A DNA stretch of 64,000 bases, taken from assembly GCF_004217615.1 (NCBI RefSeq), contig NZ_SHLD01000001.1, positions 7,192,001 to 7,256,000 of the forward strand. Direction: 5' to 3'. Positions within the stretch are counted from its first letter, which is position 1; the number at the start of each line of letters is the position of its first letter. The translations under genes were made by a program, and so were the position numbers. Positions 42,686 through 51,519 of this stretch are shown one piece after another. This stretch comes from Micromonospora kangleipakensis. GTDB lineage: Bacteria; Actinomycetota; Actinomycetes; Mycobacteriales; Micromonosporaceae. The notes below the pieces were generated by a model. It was not told where the DNA came from, made no database searches, and was given only the letters and a program-made list of their open reading frames with translations.

Positions 42686-43867
42686 TTGAGCCCCATCCGC
42701 TCCGCGAGCATCGCGGCGCTCGCATCGGCCGTGCTGGCCACCACGCTCACCGGCTGCCAGTTCGGCGAGGAGCAGCGGGACACCAGCCCGATCGTCATCG
42801 CCGCGGACCTCGAACTCTCCGGCGCCTCGGCACCGGTTGGCAAGGTGTACCAACGGGCGCTGGAACTGAAGATCGAGCAGTTGAACTCCTCCGGCGCGCT
42901 GGGTGGCCGGAAGATCGAGTTCAAGGTGAAGGACAACCGCTCGGACGCCGCCGAATCCTTGCGCAACATCAACGATTTCAGCAACGACTCCAACGTCAGC
43001 GCCATCATCATGGGCGGCTGCAACGAATGCGCGGTAGGTGCCGTACGCACGATCGGCGAGAAGCGCATTCCGACGATCGCACTCGCCGCCGCCGGCGCCG
43101 TCACCGAGCCGGTCGCCCAGCGCCGGTACGTCTTCAAGCTGGCCCCCAACGCGGCCGACAGCGCCGGCGCGCTCACCACCGAGTTGACCCGCCGCAACAT
43201 CCGCAAGGTGGCCGTGCTGCACAGCGCCGACAACTACGGGCAGGAGGGGCTGACCGCGCTGCGCGGCGAATTCACCAAGGCCGGCATCCGGCTGCTCCGC
43301 GCCGAGGCCGTACGCACCACCGACACCGACGTGACCAACCAGGTCGCGGCGCTGGTGGAGCCGGAGCCGCAGGCGCTGATCGTCTGGACGCCGCCGGAGC
43401 AGGCGTCGCTCGCCGCCGCCAGCGCCCGGCAGGCCAAGTTCGTCGGGTCGCTCTTCTTCGACGCGTCGGCCGCGGGCGAGCTCTTCCTCGGCGGCGCGGC
43501 GCGGACCACCGAGAAGGCGACCCTGATCTTCACCCAGACCATGGTGATCGACGACGTCATCGCCACCACCCCGGCCAAGGCGGCCCGCCGCCAGTGGTTC
43601 CAGGACTACACCGCGCGCTTCGGCGGGTACAACGGCTTCTCGTCCTTCGCCGCGGACGCGGTCCAGCTCATCGCGAACGCCGAGCTGCGCGCCGGCGGGG
43701 AGCCCGGCCGGGTGGACCGGGACGGCCTCCGCGACGTCCTGGAGACGTCGCAGCTGGACGGCCTCTCCGGCCCGATCCGGATGACCCCGGACAACCACTC
43801 CGGCCTGATGCCTCAGGCGCTGACGACCCTGGTCGCCCGCGGCGGCCGCTGGCGCCTGGCCGGCTGA
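42686..43867 (+). CDS. Branched-chain-type ABC substrate-binding lipoprotein
   Basis: 393 residues from TTG 42686, chosen because GGAGGA lies 6 nt upstream and the frame then begins with a lipoprotein signal (SPIRSASIAALASAVLATTLTGC, lipobox LTGC with Cys about 24). The mature protein has the periplasmic-binding fold of the LivJ/Peripla_BP_6 type: IVIAADLELSGASAPVGKVYQRALELKI (in parts), GRKIEFKVKDNRSD, IIMGGCNECAVGAVRTIGE, RKVAVLHSADNYGQEGL, FSSFAADAVQLI. No permease or ATPase gene follows; it ends at a terminator. A solitary receptor next to the conservon suggests a sensing partner, but that is inference. Confidence 0.85.
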   Translation: MSPIRSASIAALASAVLATTLTGCQFGEEQRDTSPIVIAADLELSGASAPVGKVYQRALELKIEQLNSSGALGGRKIEFKVKDNRSDAAESLRNINDFSNDSNVSAIIMGGCNECAVGAVRTIGEKRIPTIALAAAGAVTEPVAQRRYVFKLAPNAADSAGALTTELTRRNIRKVAVLHSADNYGQEGLTALRGEFTKAGIRLLRAEAVRTTDTDVTNQVAALVEPEPQALIVWTPPEQASLAAASARQAKFVGSLFFDASAAGELFLGGAARTTEKATLIFTQTMVIDDVIATTPAKAARRQWFQDYTARFGGYNGFSSFAADAVQLIANAELRAGGEPGRVDRDGLRDVLETSQLDGLSGPIRMTPDNHSGLMPQALTTLVARGGRWRLAG

Positions 43868-43874
43868 GCTCGTC

Positions 43875-43925
43875 GAGATCCTGGCGGGAAGCGGTCCCGG
43901 AAGGGCCACCTCCCGCCAGGATCTC
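43875..43925. terminator. Bidirectional terminator
   Basis: Perfect 15-bp arms GAGATCCTGGCGGGA (43875-43889) and complement (43911-43925), 21-nt loop, between the convergent lipoprotein and permease genes. Confidence 0.85.
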
Positions 43926-43930
43926 CCCGG

Positions 43931-44779
43931 TCAGCGGGACGAGGTGGTGGCGCGCACCCAGGGAAGGGCGAGGCGCTCGACGAGGCCGAGGGCGGAGTAG
44001 AGCAGGATGCTCATCACCGCGATCAGCACGATCGCCGCCCAGGCCGTCGCGGTGTCCCCGATCCCGTTGTACTGGAGGATCTGGTAGCCCAGCCCCGGCT
44101 TGTCCGAGTAGAACTCCCCGATCACCGCGCCGATCGCGGCGAGCGGCATCGCCACCTTCAGCCCGACGAAGATCTGCGGCAGGGCGGCCGGGAAGCGCAC
44201 CTTGCGGAACGACTGCCACCAGGAGGCGTTCAGCGACCGGGCCAGCTCGGCCAGGTCGGCCGGGGTGGTGGTCAGCCCGGTCGCGGTGGAGAGCACGATC
44301 GGGAAGAAGCAGAGCAGGAACACCATGGTCAGGATCGGCTTCTGACCCCAGCCCACCGAGACCACCAGCAGCGGGCCGAGCGCGATCTTCGGCACCGCGT
44401 TGATCGCCACCAGCAGCGGCGCGCACATCCGCTCCACCCGCCGGGAGGCGGCCAGCGCCATGCCGATCAGCACGCCGGCCACCGAGGAGAGCAGGAAGCC
44501 GAGGACGGTCATCGCGATGGTGATCCCCAGCGCCGGCAGCAGCACGTCGCTCGTCCCGGTCAGCGCGTTCCAGACCAGCTGCGGCGGCGGCAGGGACGCC
44601 GGATGGACCAGGTGCAGGCCCGACGTCACCGTCCACCAGACCGTCACCGCGATCAGCAGCCCGAGCGCCGGCAGCCCCACCGTCGCCGGGCGTACGCCGC
44701 CCCGACGCGACCCGGTCGGCTCCGGCGCGGACTGGTCCGGCGCCAGCGTCCCAGCCCGGGCCCCGGTCAACTCCGTCAA
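43931..44779 (-). CDS. ABC importer permease, SsuC/TauC/ThiX-type
   Basis: 282 residues, apparent TTG start 44779 with GAGGAGGA upstream. Six membrane helices and the inner-membrane EAA-type loop AELARSLNASWWQSFRKVRFPAALPQIFVGLKVAMPLA (in parts). A nitrate/sulfonate/pyrimidine class permease. It follows the binding-protein gene after a hairpin and works with the ATPase encoded divergently at 46.2 kb. The ligand cannot be told: sulfonates, taurine, nitrate and thiamine precursors are all transported by this class. Confidence 0.88.
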   Translation of the reverse strand: MTELTGARAGTLAPDQSAPEPTGSRRGGVRPATVGLPALGLLIAVTVWWTVTSGLHLVHPASLPPPQLVWNALTGTSDVLLPALGITIAMTVLGFLLSSVAGVLIGMALAASRRVERMCAPLLVAINAVPKIALGPLLVVSVGWGQKPILTMVFLLCFFPIVLSTATGLTTTPADLAELARSLNASWWQSFRKVRFPAALPQIFVGLKVAMPLAAIGAVIGEFYSDKPGLGYQILQYNGIGDTATAWAAIVLIAVMSILLYSALGLVERLALPWVRATTSSR

Positions 44780-44823
44780 CGTGTCCTCCTCTGCTCCGCC
44801 GGCCTCACGACCGGCACACGAAG

Positions 44824-44863
44824 GGGGGTGCGCCCCGCCGGAACCCCGGCGGGCCGCACCCCC
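44824..44863 (-). terminator. Hairpin between binding-protein and permease genes
   Basis: Outer arms GGGGGTGCG (44824-44832)/CGCACCCCC (44855-44863), inner CCCGCCGG/CCGGCGGG, loop AACC. It would lower expression of the permease relative to the binding protein or protect the upstream mRNA end, a usual arrangement in importers. Confidence 0.6.
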
Positions 44864-44881
44864 GTTGTCCGAGTCGACCGG

Positions 44882-45913
44882 TCAGGCCTTCGGCGCGAGG
44901 TTGAAGTCGATGATCTGGTCGGGGGTCAGATTCTGCTTGAGCGCGCCCGCGCCCTGCAGCAGGGCGATGCTCTTGGCGACCCGGCCGCTGTCCAGGGTGC
45001 CCAGCGCGGTGCCGGAGTTGCTGGACCGGACGTACGCGGCCATCAGCTGCAGCTCGGCGGCGGCCGCGGCCGGGTTGGTGGCGTCCACGTTCTTCTTCAG
45101 GATGTTCGCCGCCTCCTCCGGGTTGGCCAGGGCGTACTCCAGGCCCTTGAGCAGCGCCTCGGTGAAGCGCTTGACCATCTCCGGCTTCTCCTTGGCGATC
45201 TTCGTCGAGGTGATCAGCGCGTTGCCGTAGAGGTCCTGCATGACGTTGCTGTACGGGAGCACGACCGGCTTCTTCTTGGTCACCGCCTCGACGGTCGGCT
45301 GACCGACCACGAACTGGCCGATGCCGTCGACCGAGCCGGAGGCGAGCGTGCCCATCAGCGTCTGCGGCTCACCGTTGACCCAGGTCACCTTGCTGGCGTC
45401 GACGCCGGCCAGCTTGGCGTACGTGGGGAAGAGGTTGCGCACGACGGAGCTGGGGGTGTCGGCGAGCTTCTTGCCCTCCAGGTCCTTCGGCGTGGCGATG
45501 TTCTTGCCCTCGACCGAGACGATGGCGGCCATGGTGCGCTGCTGGATCGCCGCCACCGCGACGAAGTCCTTGGCCTGGCCGTTGCCGAGCTGGAGGATGC
45601 CACCGGTGAGGTCGATCGGGCCGAAGTCCGCCTGGCCGCCGACGATGGTCTGGATGACGGAGCCGGTGCCCTGGCCGGGCTTGATCTCCACGTCGAAGCC
45701 GGCGTCCTTGAAGAAGCCCTTCTCCTTCGCCACCCAGGCGTAGGAGTCACGGCCGAAGTTGCCGAACGAAGTGAGATAGGTCACCTTCTCGATCCCGACG
45801 GCACCCGCGTTCTTGGCGTCGTCGGACTTGTCCGAGCCGCTGCTGCAGGCGGAGACCAGGGCGAGGGCGGTGGCCAGCGCGGCCGCGGCGACCGTACGGG
45901 TCAGCCTTCTCAT
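44882..45913 (-). CDS. NMT1/SsuA-type substrate-binding lipoprotein
   Basis: 343 residues, ATG start. Lipoprotein signal RRLTRTVAAAALATALALVSAC with lipobox VSAC, then a Ser/Lys/Asp linker. The mature part is the NMT1/THI5/SsuA fold: VTYLTSFGNFGRDSYAWVAKEKGFFKDAGFDVEIKPGQG (in parts), QADFGPIDLTG, MAAIVSVEGKNIATPKDLEGKKLADTPSS, and DGIGQFVVGQPTVEA. It delivers ligand to the permease gene downstream. Related proteins bind alkanesulfonates or thiamine pyrimidine precursors; no TPP motif is found upstream, so the latter is not favoured. Confidence 0.88.
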   Translation of the reverse strand: MRRLTRTVAAAALATALALVSACSSGSDKSDDAKNAGAVGIEKVTYLTSFGNFGRDSYAWVAKEKGFFKDAGFDVEIKPGQGTGSVIQTIVGGQADFGPIDLTGGILQLGNGQAKDFVAVAAIQQRTMAAIVSVEGKNIATPKDLEGKKLADTPSSVVRNLFPTYAKLAGVDASKVTWVNGEPQTLMGTLASGSVDGIGQFVVGQPTVEAVTKKKPVVLPYSNVMQDLYGNALITSTKIAKEKPEMVKRFTEALLKGLEYALANPEEAANILKKNVDATNPAAAAAELQLMAAYVRSSNSGTALGTLDSGRVAKSIALLQGAGALKQNLTPDQIIDFNLAPKA

Positions 45914-46069
45914 CAGTGCACCATGTCCTTTCCGACCAGGTCGTCTTCACCCGGACGGGTCGTGGGTCCGACGGTGCCGGCAGGAGGGGCGGCCGACGGG
46001 ACCGTCGTGAGGGGACTATTCGCGGGCACAGCGTACGAGAAGGCCAGCTTCGCCAGACCGCGCGTATCG

Positions 46070-46104
46070 GTTGCGGAACGGAAACGAAGTTGCGTGACGG
46101 AAAC
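46070..46104. promoter_or_regulatory. Direct repeat in the divergent importer promoter region
   Basis: GTTGCGGAACGGAAAC (46070-46085) and GTTGCGTGACGGAAAC (46089-46104), 14 of 16 identical, 19 bp apart. Midway between the divergent starts at 45913 and 46198. A likely regulator site for both directions; the regulator is not encoded nearby. Confidence 0.5.
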
Positions 46105-46197
46105 CGACAGACGTCCACTCCGGACGGTGCTATGGGGACGGCGGCCGGTTACCCTTGCCGGACTCGTGATCGTCGAGCGGGAGGGAGCCGGCCGGAG

Positions 46198-47037
46198 ATG
46201 ATCAAGCTGTCCGCGGTGTCCCGCACCTTCGACGGCCGCTCAGGTCGCGTCGAGGCGCTGCGCGGCATCGACCTCGACGTCGCGGAGGGCGAGTTCGTCG
46301 CCGTCCTCGGCCGCTCCGGCTGCGGCAAGTCCACCCTGCTCCGCATGATCGCCGGGCTGCTGCCGGTCACCGAGGGCGAGATCAGCGTGGCCGGCACGCC
46401 GATCACCCGGCCCCGCCGCGACATCGCCATGCTGTTCCAGCGGCCCGCCCTGCTGCCCTGGCGCTCGGTGCTGGACAACGTCCTGCTCCCGGTCGAGATC
46501 TTCGGCTGGAGCCGGGCGAAGCACCGCGAGCGGGCCCGGGAGCTGCTGGACCTGGCCGGCCTCGGCGGCTTCGAGAAGCGCCTGCCACACGAACTCTCCG
46601 GCGGCATGCAGCAGCGCGTCTCGCTGTGCCGGTCGCTGATCGGCGAACCGCGGGTGATGCTGATGGACGAGCCCTTCTCGGCGCTCGACGCGCTCACCCG
46701 GGAAGAGCTCTCCGGCGAACTCCAGCGGGTGCACATGGAGACGAAGGCGACCATCGTCTTCGTCACCCACTCGATCGACGAGGCGGTGCTGCTCGCCGAC
46801 CGGGTCGTCGTGCTCAGCCCCCGCCCCGGTCGGATCCGCAAGATCCTCGAGGTGGACATCCCCCGGCCCCGCACCCTCGGTCGCAACGCCCACCTGGCCG
46901 AGGTGGCCCAGGTCAGCGCCGACCTGCACGAGCTGTTGATGGAACGGGACGCCCCGGTCGTCCCGGCGCAGGCCGGAGACGCGGCGGCCGACCCGGCGCA
47001 GCAGACGCCGGCGGAGTCCGGCACGGGAGGACGGTGA
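46198..47037 (+). CDS. ABC importer ATPase, SsuB/TauB-type
   Basis: 279 residues from ATG 46198 with GGGAGGGAG upstream. Walker A GRSGCGKSTLLRMIAG, Q-loop LFQRPALLPWRSV, signature LSGGMQQRVSLCRSL, Walker B VMLMDEPFSALD, switch His VTHSIDEAVLLADR. It pairs with the permease and binding protein on the other side of the promoter. The last 30 residues are Pro/Ala-rich. It overlaps or abuts the LLM oxidoreductase gene (GTGACCATG), so uptake and oxidation are expressed together. Confidence 0.93.
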   Translation: MIKLSAVSRTFDGRSGRVEALRGIDLDVAEGEFVAVLGRSGCGKSTLLRMIAGLLPVTEGEISVAGTPITRPRRDIAMLFQRPALLPWRSVLDNVLLPVEIFGWSRAKHRERARELLDLAGLGGFEKRLPHELSGGMQQRVSLCRSLIGEPRVMLMDEPFSALDALTREELSGELQRVHMETKATIVFVTHSIDEAVLLADRVVVLSPRPGRIRKILEVDIPRPRTLGRNAHLAEVAQVSADLHELLMERDAPVVPAQAGDAAADPAQQTPAESGTGGR

Positions 47038-47039
47038 CC

Positions 47040-47990
47040 ATGCGGGTGTCGGTCTTCACCGAACCGCACCGCGGGGCCAGCTACGACGACCAGCTCCGGT
47101 TCGCCCGGCTGGTCGAGGCGGCCGGGTTCGAGGGCTTCCTCCGCGCCGACCACTACCAGTCGATGGGCGACGACCCCGGCCTGCCCGGACCCACGGACGC
47201 CTGGCTGACCCTGGCCGGGCTGGCCCGGGAGACCTCCCGGATCCGGCTCGGCACGCTGGTCAGCTCGGCCACCTTCCGGCTCCCCGGGCCCCTCGCGGTG
47301 ATGGTCGCCCAGGTCGACCAGATGAGCGGGGGCCGGGTCGAGCTGGGCATCGGCGCCGGCTGGTACGAGCGGGAACACCTCTCGTACGGCATCCCCTTCC
47401 CCCCGGTGGCCGAGCGGTTCGACCGGCTGGCCGAACAGCTCGAGATCATCACCGGGCTGTGGCGCACCCCGCCCGGCGAGACGTACAGCTTCACCGGTGA
47501 CCACTACCGGCTGGTGGACGCGCCCGCGCTGCCCAAGCCGGTGCAGCGGCCCGGCCCGCCGGTGATCGTCGGCGGCCGCGGCCCCAAGCGCACCCCGGAG
47601 CTGGCCGCCCGGTACGCCGACGAGTTCAACATGCCGTTCAAGAGCGTCGCCGAGACGGCTGCCGCGTACGAGCGGGTGGCCGAGGCGTGCCAGCGCACCG
47701 GCCGTACGGAGTCCGGGCGGGCGCCGCTGGTGCTCTCCGCCGGCGTCGTGGTGGCGATCGGCCGGACCGACGCGGAGGCGCAGCGGCGGGCCGCGCCGCT
47801 GCACGTCAAGAGCGCCCTGCCGCCGGAGGACCCGGTGGTCGGCTCCCCGGCGCAGCTGGTCGACCGGCTCGGCGAGTTCGCCGCGATCGGCGCCACCCGG
47901 GTGCACCTGCGGCTGATCGACTTCGCCGACCTCGACCACCTGGAGCTCATCGCCGCCGACGTGCTCCCGCAGCTGGACGGAGTCCGATGA
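47040..47990 (+). CDS. LLM-class flavin-dependent oxidoreductase
   Basis: 316 residues from ATG 47040 (a GTG at 47034 overlapping the previous stop is possible). Luciferase-like TIM barrel: MRVSVFTEP, RLVEAAGFEGFLRADH, RIRLGTLVSSATFRLPGPLAVMVAQVDQMSGGRVELGIGAGWYEREH (in parts), FDRLAEQLEIITGLWR, YRLVDAPALPKPVQRPGPPVIVGGRG. The GxGAGW and PPVIVGGxG elements are typical of the F420/FMN-binding LLM group. In this operon it is likely to oxidise or desulfonate the imported compound. The cofactor cannot be settled here, F420 being common in actinobacteria. Confidence 0.9.
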   Translation: MRVSVFTEPHRGASYDDQLRFARLVEAAGFEGFLRADHYQSMGDDPGLPGPTDAWLTLAGLARETSRIRLGTLVSSATFRLPGPLAVMVAQVDQMSGGRVELGIGAGWYEREHLSYGIPFPPVAERFDRLAEQLEIITGLWRTPPGETYSFTGDHYRLVDAPALPKPVQRPGPPVIVGGRGPKRTPELAARYADEFNMPFKSVAETAAAYERVAEACQRTGRTESGRAPLVLSAGVVVAIGRTDAEAQRRAAPLHVKSALPPEDPVVGSPAQLVDRLGEFAAIGATRVHLRLIDFADLDHLELIAADVLPQLDGVR

Positions 47991-48295
47991 CCGAACTCGC
48001 CCACGACGTCGAACTCGGCCCGGTGGGCCAGGAGATCGTCTACGAGAACGACCGGGTGCGGGTCTGGCACATCCGGCTGGAGCCGGGCGAGCGGCAGCCG
48101 CTGCACCGGCACGATCACCCGTACCTGGTGGTGGCGATCCAGGGAGCGAAGAACGTGGTGCAGACCGTCGACGGCACCCGGATCGACGCCGACGAGCCGA
48201 CCGGCGGGGTGGTCTACCGCGACCCGGGCGCCGTGCACATGCTCACCAACGTCGGGGACACGACCTATCTGGCCCGCCTGGTCGAGCTGAAGTAG
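47987..48295 (+). CDS. Small cupin protein
   Basis: 102 residues, ATG overlapping the LLM stop (ATGA). One cupin domain: RVWHIRLEPGERQPLHRHDHPYLVVAIQGAKN holds the first metal motif (His-x-His-x2-Tyr variant), and VVYRDPGAVHMLTNVGDTTYLARLVELK the second. Small single cupins bind metal and act as dioxygenases or isomerases. It closes the importer-oxidoreductase operon, so a second catabolic step is likely. Confidence 0.85.
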   Translation: MTELAHDVELGPVGQEIVYENDRVRVWHIRLEPGERQPLHRHDHPYLVVAIQGAKNVVQTVDGTRIDADEPTGGVVYRDPGAVHMLTNVGDTTYLARLVELK

Positions 48296-48370
48296 CCACG
48301 CCGGAGGTACGCGCCGCGCCGAGCTGCGTCAAGGTGGCGATCGGGCGCACCGGGCCGTAACGTGCCCGAC

Positions 48371-51300
48371 ATGGCCTTTCGGACGTGGGGCAGGCTGCTG
48401 CTCACGGCGCTCGGGGTGAGCGCGCTGGCCGGGGCCGGCCAGCTCGGCATCGCGTACGGGTTCGGCATCGTGCGCCTCAACGGCGCGTTCACCGACGGCT
48501 CCGTCAACCGGTGGCCCGCCCAGCTCGTCTGGGTGGCCTGGTTCGCGGCGGTCGCCGCGGTGGCCGGCGCCGTCGGCACCGAACGTCTCGCCCGCCGGGA
48601 CGGCGTCCCGGGCGGCACCACCGAACAGTTCTCGGTCGCCGGGGCCGCCGCGCTCGGCGCGATCGTCGTCGCGCCTTTGTGCATGCAGCCCGCCCGCGCG
48701 GCCGAGTTCGGCGGCACGGTCGATCCGGTCTGGGCGGTCGGCATCTGCGCCATCCTCGGCGCGGTGGTCGGCGCCGGGGCGGCGCTCGCCGTACTGCCGA
48801 ACCCGCCGCTGGGCTGGAACATCGCGATGACGGGCGGCCTCCTCTGGCTGCTCGCGCTGGTCTCGGTAGCGCCGGCGCTGGCCTCGACCGGGCCGCTGGC
48901 CACCGCACGCCTCGGGGTCCTGGAACCGTCGTGGCTGGACACCGCGACGGCCCAGCGCCTGGCCATGCTGCTGCTGCCAACGGTGGCCCTGCTCGCGGGC
49001 GCGGCGGTCGGCGCGCTGGCCCGCCGTCGCGGCCACCCGCCGCTGGTCGGCGGCGCCGCGGGCGCGGCCGGCCCGGCCCTGGTGGCGTTCGCCTACCTGA
49101 CCGCCGGCCCGGGCGACGCGGCCGACCGGTACCAGCTCGCGCCCTACTACGGGGCGCTCATCGCGGTCGCCGCCGGCGCGCTCGGCTCGACGGCCGCCAC
49201 CGTGCTGCGCCGGCCGGCGGGGGTGCCGGCGACCGGCGCCATCGAGCCGACCGACATCCTCCAGCCCCTCCCGACCGGGCCCGCCCCCGCTTATGCGGGG
49301 GCTCCGCTGGACCGGGCGGAGGACGGCCCGGCCACGGCCGACCGGAGCCACGCCGGAGCGCCGACCACGGCCGCGGGCGGCAGCACCGTCGACCTCGACC
49401 GCTATCCGGCCGCCCGGGACACCGCCCCGGCCGGCGCCGGTCGACCCATCCCCGCGCACTGGGACTGGCCGGTGGCGCCGAGCGGCACGCCGACGCCGGC
49501 ACCCGCCGGCCTCGCCCGACCGGCCACCGGCCGGGCCGCCCGTTCCGACGACGATCGGGGCCCGGCCACCACCCCCGTCCCGGCCACCACCAAGGACCGC
49601 GACCTCGCGACCCCGTCGCTGGTACCGGCCGACGACCGCGGCCCCGCGACCCCGCCCGTGGTACCCGCCGACGACCGCGGCCTCACGACCCCGGTTACCG
49701 TTTCCGCCGCCGACGACCGCGACCTCGCGACCCCGTCCGTGCTGTCCGCCGACGACCCTGGCCTCGCGGCCTCGGTTCCCGTCCCCGCCGCCGAGGATGA
49801 CCCGGGCCGCCTGGCCGGCGCTCCGGCTCCCGGCGCCGTGGCCCGCGACCGCACCGTCGGCCCGCCGGCCGTGATCGGGGCGGGCGGGGCCGGTCCGGTG
49901 ATCGAACGGGACGCCGACGACCCGGCCCAGAGCCTGCCGGCGCCCACCCCGCTCTCGTCGGCGAGGCGCATCTCGGCCATCGACGTGGTCGCCGCCGGCC
50001 GGACATCCGCCCCGCAGGCGACGCGACCCGCAGCCGGGATCGTGCCGCCCGCCCCGGCGACACCTACGCCCGGGACAGCGACGCCCGCCGCCTGGACCGA
50101 GGCAGCGGCACCCACGTTCGGGCATGCGGCCAACGCCCCGTCGACCCAGGCAGCGGCACCCGCACCCTCGGCCAGGACGGCGACGACCGCACCCCCGGCC
50201 AAAACGACGACGACCGCACCCTCGGCCGGGACGGCGACGCCCACGGCAGACGTCGCGGCTCCCGGCCCGGGCGTCCCGGCGCCGGCCGCCACCCGAAGGG
50301 GCGGAGCGGCCACGCCCGACGTCGAGGTGTCGGCTCGCACGCCGGAGACCGACGCGCCCCGACGCGGAGCCGAGACGCCGGACGGCGCCGCCCTGACCGG
50401 GCTGGCCGGTATGGCGGCCGACGCCCCGGCGTCCCGGTCCGGCTCGGCCGCCGGCTCCGGGTCGGCCTCCCCGGCGCCGTCGACGGGCCGGCCGAAGCGG
50501 GCCCGCAAGGCGCGGGCGGCCGCCAGCGGGTCGGCCGAGCCGACCCCCACGTCCGCCACCGATCTCCCCCCGGCCGCCGCCGCCGGAGAGCCCCGTACCC
50601 CCGGCCGGTCCACCGCCGGCAAGGAGGCCACCACCGCCGGAGAGCCCCGTACCGCCGGCCGGTCCACCACCGGCAAGGAGGCCACCGCCGCCGCACAGTC
50701 CCGTACCGCCGGGCGGTCCACCGTTGACGACGAGGCCACTGCCGCGGACCGGGCCGAGACCGCCGGTCCGTCCGGTGCCACCGGCTGGGCCGGCGGCGCG
50801 CCGGGGTCCGCGACGGGCACCGGCCGATCCGGCGGGAGCGTGCCGACCTCGCCGCCCGCCGGCCCGGCGCACCTGTCGCCGGCGACGCCCGACGACGCTC
50901 CGGCGGAGGCCGAACATGGCTTCTCGCCGCGGCCCCGCATCCCGATCTTCGAGGACGCGGATCGGCGCGGCGACGTGCGGCCGGCCTGGCCGATCGCGCC
51001 CGCGCCGGTGTGGCCGGCCACTCCCCGGCAGGCCGCCGCGCCGACCGGGTCCACGACGGACGCCGCCGACGACGAGGCGAACGGCACCCCGGTCGAGCCG
51101 GCGCCGCGCCCCCGGCACCGCGCGCTGCCCGACCTGGACGGGGCGGCGAGTTGGGATGCCCTGGCGAACGCGCGGCGCGCGGTCGGGCCGAACGCGGTCG
51201 AGTCGGCGCCGGCCGATTCGCCCGTCCCCGCGCACCAGGCCGACGACCCGGAGCGGGAGCCGGACGACCAGTCCCCGGCTGCGGGCGGCGGAGGCGAGGA

Positions 51301-51514
51301 GGCCGGCGCCGGGAAGTCCCGGCCCCGCCGTGGCCTGTTCCGCCGGAACCGCGCGAAGGGCGGCGAGGAGCGCACGACGGAGCGGAACACCCGCGAGTCG
51401 GAGCCGGTGCCGGCGCACGACGAGGAGTACGTCGACTGGGTCAGCGGACTGGGCCGGCCAGCCGCGGAGAGCGACTCCGGTTCGCTGCGTACCGGCCGGC
51501 ACCACCGGGACTGA
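48371..51514 (+). CDS. Membrane protein with very long disordered repetitive tail
   Basis: 1047 residues from ATG 48371 (GTG 48362 is possible). Residues 1-290 have about seven membrane helices with Ala/Gly-rich loops. The following 650 residues are Pro/Ala/Thr/Asp-rich with no hydrophobic core. They include five tandem 13-residue units near 49590-49800 (type DRDLATPSLVPAD) and three units of about 18 residues near 50580-50740 (type AGEPRTAGRSTTGKEATT). A basic KPRPRRGLFRRNR-like segment near the end precedes EYVDWVSGL. No catalytic domain is recognised. Large size and repeat structure suggest a surface or division-site scaffold, but function is unknown. It ends in a strong terminator convergent with thiC. 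Confidence 0.75.
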   Translation: MAFRTWGRLLLTALGVSALAGAGQLGIAYGFGIVRLNGAFTDGSVNRWPAQLVWVAWFAAVAAVAGAVGTERLARRDGVPGGTTEQFSVAGAAALGAIVVAPLCMQPARAAEFGGTVDPVWAVGICAILGAVVGAGAALAVLPNPPLGWNIAMTGGLLWLLALVSVAPALASTGPLATARLGVLEPSWLDTATAQRLAMLLLPTVALLAGAAVGALARRRGHPPLVGGAAGAAGPALVAFAYLTAGPGDAADRYQLAPYYGALIAVAAGALGSTAATVLRRPAGVPATGAIEPTDILQPLPTGPAPAYAGAPLDRAEDGPATADRSHAGAPTTAAGGSTVDLDRYPAARDTAPAGAGRPIPAHWDWPVAPSGTPTPAPAGLARPATGRAARSDDDRGPATTPVPATTKDRDLATPSLVPADDRGPATPPVVPADDRGLTTPVTVSAADDRDLATPSVLSADDPGLAASVPVPAAEDDPGRLAGAPAPGAVARDRTVGPPAVIGAGGAGPVIERDADDPAQSLPAPTPLSSARRISAIDVVAAGRTSAPQATRPAAGIVPPAPATPTPGTATPAAWTEAAAPTFGHAANAPSTQAAAPAPSARTATTAPPAKTTTTAPSAGTATPTADVAAPGPGVPAPAATRRGGAATPDVEVSARTPETDAPRRGAETPDGAALTGLAGMAADAPASRSGSAAGSGSASPAPSTGRPKRARKARAAASGSAEPTPTSATDLPPAAAAGEPRTPGRSTAGKEATTAGEPRTAGRSTTGKEATAAAQSRTAGRSTVDDEATAADRAETAGPSGATGWAGGAPGSATGTGRSGGSVPTSPPAGPAHLSPATPDDAPAEAEHGFSPRPRIPIFEDADRRGDVRPAWPIAPAPVWPATPRQAAAPTGSTTDAADDEANGTPVEPAPRPRHRALPDLDGAASWDALANARRAVGPNAVESAPADSPVPAHQADDPEREPDDQSPAAGGGGEEAGAGKSRPRRGLFRRNRAKGGEERTTERNTRESEPVPAHDEEYVDWVSGLGRPAAESDSGSLRTGRHHRD
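49588..49800 (+). repeat. Tandem coding repeat in the disordered tail
   Basis: About five 39-42-bp units encode variants of DDRxLATPxxVPAD. The units differ from one another by several bases, so they are not a recent expansion. Confidence 0.6.
50575..50745 (+). repeat. Second tandem coding repeat in the disordered tail
   Basis: Three units of about 57 bp with the core CCCGTACCGCCGGCCGGTCC. They encode AGEPRTPGRST, AGEPRTAGRST and AQSRTAGRST, each followed by a Lys/Asp-Glu-Ala-Thr stretch. Confidence 0.65.
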
Positions 51515-51519
51515 CCGGT

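Noticed and set aside
44882..45913. NMT1-type binding protein as thiamine-precursor importer
   Set aside because: No TPP riboswitch motif in its promoter region, although a clear one exists at the thiamine operon.
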